NCBI GenBank assembly: GCA_946407725.1
Contig: CAMJPM010000002.1
Span: 37,818-101,817, forward strand
Length of the DNA: 64,000 bases
Direction: 5' to 3'
Origin: an uncultured Lachnospiraceae bacterium
Lineage (GTDB): Bacteria > Bacillota > Clostridia > Lachnospirales > Lachnospiraceae
Made by a program: the position numbers and the translations under genes. The notes under the pieces are model-generated. The model had not been told where the DNA came from, did not search any database, and saw only the letters and a list, made by a program, of their open reading frames with translations. Below, piece after piece: positions 40,040 through 47,289 of the stretch (position 1 is its first letter; each line of letters opens with the position of its first letter).

Positions 40040-41431
40040 TCATTCAACCATCATCACATTCTGGATAAAATACAGTTTCCCCTGCCTTTCTTCCTGGCGT
40101 ATCTCCAGATCTCCCTTATACTTCCTCGCGACATTTACGATGTTCTTAAGCCCGTATCCATGGCCTTTTTCGTTTTTCGTAGTCTCCGGCAATCCATCCT
40201 CACCGATATAGATCCTGTCACTGATCCGGTTTTTGATATTTATGATGAACACCTTATCCCGTCTGACCGATGTAATGGAAATCTCCGGTTCCGGCAGTCC
40301 GGCGGATGCCTCAAATGCGTTCTGCAGGGCATTGTTCATTATCACTGAAATATCGAAGGCATTGACCTCAAACCCCTGCGGATACCGGAAATCACTATTA
40401 AAGGATATCCCGTTCTTTTCACAGCTGCCGGCAAATTCAGAGAGTATTACATCGGTAATGGGATTCCCGGATCTTACTCTCTCCTGAAGCCCGTCAAAGT
40501 TCCCCTGCAGCTCCCCAAGGTATTCTTTAAGCTCTGTGGTATTATCTGTTTCGGCAAGCCCCTTTATTACAGACAGGTGGTTCCCCATGTCATGACGCAT
40601 TGAACGAATATCTTCATACAATTCCTCGATCCGGACCATATGTCTTCTCATATCCCGGATCTCTCTTTCCAGAGCCTTTCCGGCATACGCATCGTCCTGC
40701 TTTTCCCTGATCTGCTGATAAAATATAATAATGATAAGGATTGAAAGATACGACATTATGCAGAATAAGATCCGGTACAGATTTCCCGGGATATTGGATG
40801 TCTTGCTCCCGTTTCGTATGCATTCCATCCATAACAGAAAATATGAGTTCATGATCGGCCGTACCAGGAGGAGCGATCCCGCTGGAGTCAGGAGCATGAT
40901 AAGCTCACGCCATGTCAGATTGTCTTTCTTATGTTTATAATATTTTTGCAGGATGCGGATAGCGAAATACAGAAGTATCAGAGAAACCCCGAACTGCACA
41001 AGCTCCCATACTACCAGCTCAATATAAATGGCAGCCGGACTTTTTGAAAACAGTTCTGTCCTGGAAATAAGTTCGTTTTCAAAGCTCCCGATCTCTGTGA
41101 ACATCTCAAACGGGAGCCACCTGATGAGCAGGAATACTGCACAGAGGAATATCTTCTGTTCTCCGTTCCGCTTTCCATCCAGATACCATGCCGCTATTAC
41201 CGGAAGGATTACCGCCAGAGCCATCGACAGTTTTCCGAATCCCGGAAGGATGTCAATATAACGCCCTGCAATCGTAAATGCCCAGAACAGGAACGCAGCG
41301 AGGTAAGCGCTTTTCTTTTTTATCACAAAGGGTTTCAGCCAGTAACCGTATAGGAATGATGCAAGGGCAAAGTATATTTCCGTTACAGCATACATATAAG
41401 CTGTAATATATCCTGCAATTTCATCCATCAC
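40040..41431 (-). CDS. GHKL-domain sensor histidine kinase (AgrC-like)
   Basis: Multi-TM N-terminus; SMRHDMGNHLSVIKGLAE; NALQNAFEASAG; KNEKGHGYGLKNI. Confidence 0.9.
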   Translation of the reverse strand: MMDEIAGYITAYMYAVTEIYFALASFLYGYWLKPFVIKKKSAYLAAFLFWAFTIAGRYIDILPGFGKLSMALAVILPVIAAWYLDGKRNGEQKIFLCAVFLLIRWLPFEMFTEIGSFENELISRTELFSKSPAAIYIELVVWELVQFGVSLILLYFAIRILQKYYKHKKDNLTWRELIMLLTPAGSLLLVRPIMNSYFLLWMECIRNGSKTSNIPGNLYRILFCIMSYLSILIIIIFYQQIREKQDDAYAGKALEREIRDMRRHMVRIEELYEDIRSMRHDMGNHLSVIKGLAETDNTTELKEYLGELQGNFDGLQERVRSGNPITDVILSEFAGSCEKNGISFNSDFRYPQGFEVNAFDISVIMNNALQNAFEASAGLPEPEISITSVRRDKVFIINIKNRISDRIYIGEDGLPETTKNEKGHGYGLKNIVNVARKYKGDLEIRQEERQGKLYFIQNVMMVE

Positions 41432-42231
41432 AGCCCCTCCTGCCTTGTTCTGTATGAAAGAAACGCTTTCACCAGTTGCTGATACTTTCCCCTGGCAACC
41501 GGGATATCATTGCCCATTATCACCACATGCTTTGAATCGTATGATTTGATGTATTTCAGATTTATAAGATATGCCCGGTGGATCCTGATGAAATCATTGC
41601 CGACAATTTTTTCAAGATCGGACATTCTGCCGTAATATGAAATCTGTGCTTCGGTATTTTCGGAGCCGGATTTCAACGAGCAATTTCCCTGGGAAATTGC
41701 GAGTCTGTCCTTTTTTACCATATGGAGTACGATCATCCGATCGTAAATCTCCGCAAATGCAATATCAGATATTTCCACATTTGTGTTAAGACCGCCGACC
41801 TTTATGTTTAGTGTCTTTTTGCTTTCCTGCTGTTTCCTGTCATGAAGGGCGGCATCATTATCCTTATCTTTAAGCTCCTTTGCCTGAACAAGTGACTTTT
41901 CTATGATCTCCACAAGTTTTTCCCGGTCGAATGGCTTAAGTATATACCGGAAAGCCCCCACCTCAAAAGCATCAAAAACAAGCTCTTCCAGCGCGGTCAC
42001 AAAAATGATGACTGTCTTCTTCCCGTTTTCCCGCAGCACCCTCGCTGCCTTCATACCATCGGTTCCCGGCATCTGTATATCAAGGAAAAGGATATCAGCG
42101 TCAAAATCCGGGGAAATGATCTTTTCCGCATCCGGCATAATTTCTATTTCCACGTCACTTGATACTGAGCGTACACAGTCAGCAATGTACTCTCTTATGT
42201 GCTGCTCATCGTCACAAATGGTAATCTTCAT
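41428..42231 (-). CDS. LytTR-family response regulator (AgrA-like)
   Basis: MKITICDDEQHIREYIADCV...DILFLDIQMPGTDGMKAARVLRENG...FIRIHRAYLINLKYIKSYDSKHVVIMGNDIPVARGKYQQL. Confidence 0.93.
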   Translation of the reverse strand: MKITICDDEQHIREYIADCVRSVSSDVEIEIMPDAEKIISPDFDADILFLDIQMPGTDGMKAARVLRENGKKTVIIFVTALEELVFDAFEVGAFRYILKPFDREKLVEIIEKSLVQAKELKDKDNDAALHDRKQQESKKTLNIKVGGLNTNVEISDIAFAEIYDRMIVLHMVKKDRLAISQGNCSLKSGSENTEAQISYYGRMSDLEKIVGNDFIRIHRAYLINLKYIKSYDSKHVVIMGNDIPVARGKYQQLVKAFLSYRTRQEGL

Positions 42232-42294
42232 AAATCCATTCCCCCACAATTATTGAGAGCCACGGCATTAGAATCCGCTTCGCGGAGCCGTGGC
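42232..42294 (-). repeat. Leader repeat family 2, copy D3
   Basis: GCCACGGCTCCGCGAAGCGGATTCTAATGCCGTGGCTCTCAATAATTGTGGGGGAATGGATTT-ATG; nested hairpin. Confidence 0.65.
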
Positions 42295-42298
42295 CTAC

Positions 42299-42325
42299 GT
42301 ACTGTATAGTTTTACTTTACAGTAC
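42299..42325 (-). repeat. Additional leader palindrome upstream of the LytTR gene
   Basis: GTACTGTA tagttttactt TACAGTAC. Confidence 0.55.
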
Positions 42326-42340
42326 CATTTGCATAATAAA

Positions 42341-42379
42341 ATGGCGTCCTTTCTATTGAGATTCAAAGAAAAACGCCAT
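42341..42379 (-). promoter_or_regulatory. Conserved leader stem, promoter 2
   Basis: Arms ATGGCGT / ACGCCAT (42341-42347 / 42373-42379). Confidence 0.6.
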
Positions 42380-42445
42380 CCGTAGCCATTGATAATTCCT
42401 ATTATTTATATCGACCTTAGCATTAGTCGCCGGAACTGATTTTAC

Positions 42446-42479
42446 GTGAAACGCATATTTTTTGCTGTGAATTGCACCT
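42446..42479 (-). promoter_or_regulatory. LytTR-type direct repeat, promoter 2
   Basis: GTGAAACGCATAT / GTGAATTGCACCT, period 21 bp. Confidence 0.75.
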
Positions 42480-42595
42480 CTATACATGCGCTTACTGATT
42501 CAGATACCCTTGTTTCAATTCATCCTCCGACCATATTCTTTCATAGCTTCCGCCTGTATTATTAAATTTCTCATTCCTATATTTGAAACTGGACA

Positions 42596-44065
42596 TTACC
42601 CCTTCACGCCATAAAAAGGGAATCCGTCTTTTCCCTGACCTCCAAAGGCTTCTCTTAGCGAGGTATAAAGATCAGGCTCCTCCTTTTTCACTTCGCTGTA
42701 ATGGTCAAAGCCCCGATCCTTAAGCGCACTGAGTTCCAGCCCCCTCTGCAGTTCTTCCTCGGAAATAGTGGTGAACTGCATCAGTCCAAAATACTTGAAA
42801 TACTTTGAATGAGTCATTTCTTTATCTACGTAGTTATTTCCATTTTCATCGGTCTTTATGAAACGGGCTATTCCATGATCAAGAGTTTCATAATACTCTA
42901 TGAATTCATCCTCATCTATCTCTCCGTTCAAGTAATCCTTCCAGAAAGCTTCTCTTGTAGTGAAGGGGGAGTTATCTTCCTCCGGGATCCTGTCCAGGAA
43001 TTTCATTGTCCTTTCATAATCTTCATCAGATTTGAAATCCACCTTCCAGTTCTGTTTATCCGTGATAGTACCCTCTTTGGAATTATGTGCCGTCCTGGTG
43101 GATATTATCCCCTCCCTTGTATAGAACGTCCTGTCAACATATCCGGCTTTTATCACCTCTCCTGTATCAGGATCAGTAACCTGATTCCTTCTTACAAAGG
43201 ATGTATATCTGGCTGTCAGGATATCAGCATTTTCAAAGGCATCCTGTTTTTCAGATGTTTCCTTGTTTTTCTCTACTTCTTCTTTGACGGATTCCTGCAT
43301 GTCCTCAATCTTTTCATCTATTACTTCTATGAATTTATCCCATTCTTCGTCGGACATATACCGCCAGTCTTTATCAGGCTTCTCATTTTCCCTGTCAACT
43401 GCGGCTTTCTGAAGGTTTTCAAACATTTCGATAATGCCAGCTGCACTTACAGTATCCCCGGTCTTCTGATTCAAAAGGGAAACCCTCGAAGAAGATACGG
43501 TGTCTTTCCAATCCTTCTTCTTCGTAACAGCATCTTCCAGAGAATCAAGTTCCAATACTTTTCCATCAGATCCCATGATGGCTTTCAGGGCACTCCAGCT
43601 TCCAAAGTGGTTGTTTACACCCAGCCCATTCGCATCGGCGTACTGACAGTATGCAAACATTTCTACTGCCGTTGCATTACTGGGATCGACTTCTGAAATC
43701 TTTACATCATAAGTATCTCCGGATGCGAGCCTTACTCTTACAACGGCATCCTCTATACCCGGGTATGTGATCTGAGATGCTTTCATACCATATCCAGTTC
43801 CACCTTTAACAAGGATCATTCCCATTCCCAAAGATTCCATCTGTTCTGATGAGATATCATCCGTATCCGTTATTCGGGGATTGCCGGAGTTCATCTCATT
43901 AAAACATTCCTGAACGTCCTTTGTTTTTCCGTGATCCCTTACGATCTCCTCTTCTCCGTTCAAGTCATTAACCTGATCCGTAAGGAAGGACTCCCCCTTT
44001 GACGCAGAGGTATAATACCTCTCCTGTGCATAATATTCCCTTGTTACTGTTGTGTTGATATGCAT
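42596..44065 (-). CDS. Hypothetical protein under its own LytTR-type promoter
   Basis: MHINTTVTREYYAQERYYTSASKGESFLTDQVNDLNG..., 490 aa from the ATG at 44065; no signal peptide. Confidence 0.7.
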   Translation of the reverse strand: MHINTTVTREYYAQERYYTSASKGESFLTDQVNDLNGEEEIVRDHGKTKDVQECFNEMNSGNPRITDTDDISSEQMESLGMGMILVKGGTGYGMKASQITYPGIEDAVVRVRLASGDTYDVKISEVDPSNATAVEMFAYCQYADANGLGVNNHFGSWSALKAIMGSDGKVLELDSLEDAVTKKKDWKDTVSSSRVSLLNQKTGDTVSAAGIIEMFENLQKAAVDRENEKPDKDWRYMSDEEWDKFIEVIDEKIEDMQESVKEEVEKNKETSEKQDAFENADILTARYTSFVRRNQVTDPDTGEVIKAGYVDRTFYTREGIISTRTAHNSKEGTITDKQNWKVDFKSDEDYERTMKFLDRIPEEDNSPFTTREAFWKDYLNGEIDEDEFIEYYETLDHGIARFIKTDENGNNYVDKEMTHSKYFKYFGLMQFTTISEEELQRGLELSALKDRGFDHYSEVKKEEPDLYTSLREAFGGQGKDGFPFYGVKG

Positions 44066-44110
44066 GTCTTGTACCTCGCCGCAGGCAAGTGTGCACATCG
44101 ATGACGTGCC
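44066..44110 (-). repeat. Leader repeat family 1, copy C (flanks only, without the A/B double hairpin)
   Basis: GGCACGTCATCGATGTGCACACTTGCCTGCGGCGAGGTACAAGAC-ATG. Confidence 0.75.
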
Positions 44111-44238
44111 TGCTCGTCATCGATGGAATTTTGAAAGTTTACTTTCAAAATTCTCCTTTCCGTGACCCATCTGTCAGTCCGGGTCACACCGCTCCCCGGA
44201 AAGGTCCGAGCGGCATGTTATTATGTTTTATAAATAAA

Positions 44239-44284
44239 AGAGCGTCTTAGATCCAATGCTCAATCCATTGAATTAAAACGCTCT
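44239..44284 (-). promoter_or_regulatory. Conserved leader stem, promoter 3
   Basis: Arms AGAGCGT / ACGCTCT (44239-44245 / 44278-44284). Confidence 0.6.
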
Positions 44285-44350
44285 CCATAGCCATTTTTTT
44301 GTTTCTATATTATGTATCGGTATTATTTGACAATATCTAAACCGCTTTAC

Positions 44351-44384
44351 GTGAAACGCATATTTTTTGTTGTGAAATGCACTT
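44351..44384 (-). promoter_or_regulatory. LytTR-type direct repeat, promoter 3
   Basis: GTGAAACGCATAT / GTGAAATGCACTT, period 21 bp. Confidence 0.75.
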
Positions 44385-44443
44385 TTCAAATGCAAATGCC
44401 CGCAGCCATATGATTTCTCACATAGCCACGGGCAAAATGATCA

Positions 44444-45553
44444 TTGGATAATGAGTGGATTCTTACATTGACTAAAACAGCCCAAAGCTCCCACTTTTAT
44501 GATAAATACAGGATGTTCCTGCCATACTACCGCCAGGAGAATGACCCGGGGAGCTTCGGGTTTCCGATATCCAGGCAGACACTGTCGCACTGGGAGATAC
44601 ATATATGCGGGGAATTGTTCATGCCCGTGTATTATTATCTAAAGGAGCTTTCAAAAAACTTCCGGTACCAGCACTGCGACGAAACACCCTGGCTGTCAAT
44701 ACTTGACGGCAATGGCTCCGGAACGAAGGGTTATTTCTGGATCCACCTCTCCGGGGAACTGCTTGAAGGCTTCAGGGTACTTTTCGCCAGCTTTGAAACA
44801 ACGAGGGCCTCTGACCACCTCACGGAGTACTTCAACGGAGTCAGCCATCCCGTATTCCTTACGGACGATGCATACTCCGCTTATTACACGGCACAGAAGC
44901 AGTTCCCTGACATAATCACCATCTGCGGCTGCCTTACACATTCAAGGCGGCGGTTTGTAAACGCCATACGCGTCATGAGGCTTCCCAAAGGCAAATCCCC
45001 GGATGACCTTAAGGAAATCCCCGAATACAGATGTCTCCTGATGATTGCCGGGATATACAGGGAGGAAAACAGGCTCAGGCATCTTTCTGCCGTGGAAAGG
45101 CTCGCGGAAAGGAAAGAGAAAGTCAGCCCCCCGTTCGACAGTTTTATTGATTACATAAAGGGCATTAATACGGAAGACCCCAGTGTAAGCGATGTCTTCA
45201 GGGACGCCATAGAATATACCTTAAACCATGAGCAGGAGCTGAGGCAGTTCCTGGATGACGGCAACATACCGATCGATAACACTGCCTGTGAACGGCAGAT
45301 AAGGAACGTGGCACGTCTGAGGGTCAACTCCCTCTTCAGCTTCACAAAAAGGGGAGCCGACGCAAGCGCAGTAATGATAACCCTTGTCTATACAGCATTA
45401 TTAAATGATGCGGATCCCTACTATTACCTGAAATACCTTATGGAGGAGCTTCCTAAGCATTTATACCAGAAGCCATCGGAATATGTTGAAAACATGGTGC
45501 CGTGGTGTGACAGGTACAGGGCATACGAAGAGAAGAAACACAGAAGGCTCTGA
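44444..45553 (+). pseudogene. IS66-family transposase remnant, lacking the N-terminal zinc-finger region
   Basis: QTLSHWEIHICGELFMPVYYYLKE...HCDETPWLS...GCLTHSRRRFVNA...IDNTACERQIRNVARLRVNSLFSFTKRGADASAVM. Confidence 0.85.
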
Positions 45554-45840
45554 ACAGCATACGTCCCCCTGAGGGAAACAAGAAGCCCGACATAAAGAAG
45601 CTAAGGGCTGAAAAGAAAGCCCGAACTAATAAAACGGAACACAGAATACCAAGTGATAAAGAGTTAGCCGGTTAATAATCCGGATCTTTAGCGTGCGCAT
45701 AAAATATCATCATTTCAAGACTAACAAAAAATGCTATCATTTTTTGAATTTTTCGACATTCTTGTCATCCCATTCTAACAATAGTCCTTCTGAATTTTCA
45801 ATCCCCCATTATTTGACGCTTACGTTTCTCCTCTTCTATG

Positions 45841-46065
45841 TCACACTTTCCCTCATCCCACCATCTCTCAATTCTGCCATTCTGTGACTAAGACGGGGTA
45901 TTTCCCTCATTCTAGGCACACTTTCCCATCTCACGCCGTCCGTCAATGCCGTCATTTTGTGACTTAGACGAGGCATTTCCCTCTTCTAGGTCACGTTTTC
46001 CCATTTCCCACCGTCCGTCAATTCCGCAATTCTGTGACTAAGACGAGGTAAAATGAGCCATTTAG
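45841..46065. repeat. Three imperfect 75-bp tandem repeats
   Basis: Units begin at 45841, 45916 and 45991; conserved TGTGACT(A/T)AGACG(A/G)GG and CACnTTTTCCC blocks. Confidence 0.8.
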
Positions 46066-46435
46066 TCACAAAATTCGTTTTTCAGATATAAAAATGGAAT
46101 ACCGTGTCTGGAATCAGACACTTAAAAAGAAATGATAAGCGCCCCCAAAGAGTGGAATCTCAGATCCCAGGAAAATGCGGAGACTCAAAATCTGCGAAAA
46201 TGCAGAAACGACAAACTCTCGACAAAACAAATAAACCCGGGAATCAAAAAACCCAGAAAAACCCGGGACAGAACCCCTCACTCCAGCTCAATTCTCTCCT
46301 CTGTTCAAACCGATATTTCCCTTGTTTTTCACCTTAAATCATATCATTTTGTTTCGATTTATCCATATCGTCAATATGGTTCTGAATCTCCTGTACCCAT
46401 TTTGTACCCAGAGGGCATCTTAACTCCATTGATGT

Positions 46436-46900
46436 TTATTCTTGAACCCATACTGAAATATCCAAAATCTCATTTCCGTTTTTTCTTGCCGTGCATTGAT
46501 ATTTCCTATTTTCACATATAAGATGTAATTCTCTTTTTTCCCGACGGAAAGACAAAGAATCAATTTTGGAGAACATAGTTTCACTTATGAGAAAATCACA
46601 TCCAATATAAGGCTTCTGTAATAAAGCAATGACAAGTCTCTCAATTTCAAACCTACCGTTTCCGTCTTCAATACTAAAGAGCGGAATAACATATACCCGG
46701 GCACTTTCCCGTCCTTTTCCAAAACCTGATATCTTACACTCCCCCTCCAACTTTAGGGCTTCAGGAAATGCTTCAATGAATTTGCCCTCACCACTTGTCC
46801 AAACAGGCATTTTGGCTCCGGAATCATAGAGAAAACGCACATTTATTCCATTTATCTTACAATCGAAAAACTGTCTTGAATATCTGTTAATTAACGGCAA
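46436..46900 (-). CDS. Retropepsin-like aspartyl protease (small, single domain)
   Basis: VRFLYDSGAKMPVW (DSGA active-site motif) and PYIGCDFLI (psi-loop-like motif); 154 aa. Confidence 0.7.
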   Translation of the reverse strand: MPLINRYSRQFFDCKINGINVRFLYDSGAKMPVWTSGEGKFIEAFPEALKLEGECKISGFGKGRESARVYVIPLFSIEDGNGRFEIERLVIALLQKPYIGCDFLISETMFSKIDSLSFRREKRELHLICENRKYQCTARKNGNEILDISVWVQE

Positions 46901-47132
46901 TATTAATGTCTAAATCGACGATTCCATAAAAATCCCCCTCCGTAGTTCTCCAAAATTCGTATCCCTCTCTTAAATGTGAATTCTCAAACTCTATGATTTC
47001 TTCATCTGTTTTAACAGCAATCAATATACCTGAAATAATATCTGGTCCTTCTTTTTCGGTATCTTTTAACACCACCCAACGATCCGGATATAATGAAACC
47101 AATTGATCCCAAGTCATTCTCTCATTCATCAT
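46887..47132 (-). CDS. Small protein paired with the retropepsin-like gene
   Basis: MTWDQLVSLYPDRWVVLKDTEKEGPDIISGILIAVKTDEEI; 14-bp overlap with protease gene; paralog at 53141. Confidence 0.75.
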   Translation of the reverse strand: MMNERMTWDQLVSLYPDRWVVLKDTEKEGPDIISGILIAVKTDEEIIEFENSHLREGYEFWRTTEGDFYGIVDLDINIAVN

Positions 47133-47289
47133 TTGCCTCCGTATTCAATATCGAGTATGTATTGTTTCAGTTCCTATTTGGAATAATCATATCCGTCATC
47201 ATTATCCTACACATCCCCATACTATTCAAGAACCCTTTTCCATAAGAAAAAGACCGCCGACTATTCAGCGATCTTTTTCTTATGTATAT

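Noticed and set aside
40040-42231. Complete agr quorum-sensing locus
   Set aside because: Kinase and LytTR regulator present, but no AgrB-like peptidase or AgrD-like peptide ORF was found in the neighbourhood.
42809-43696. 295-aa plus-strand ORF
   Set aside because: Antisense to the 42596-44065 gene, which has promoter, leader and RBS on the minus strand.
37504-44065. Prophage structural or lysis genes in the tRNA-Gln element
   Set aside because: No terminase, portal, capsid, tail or lysin signatures; rep/mobC remnants fit a mobilizable integrative element better.
45841-46065. CRISPR array
   Set aside because: Period is 75 bp and similarity extends through the whole unit; no short repeat with unique spacers and no cas genes.
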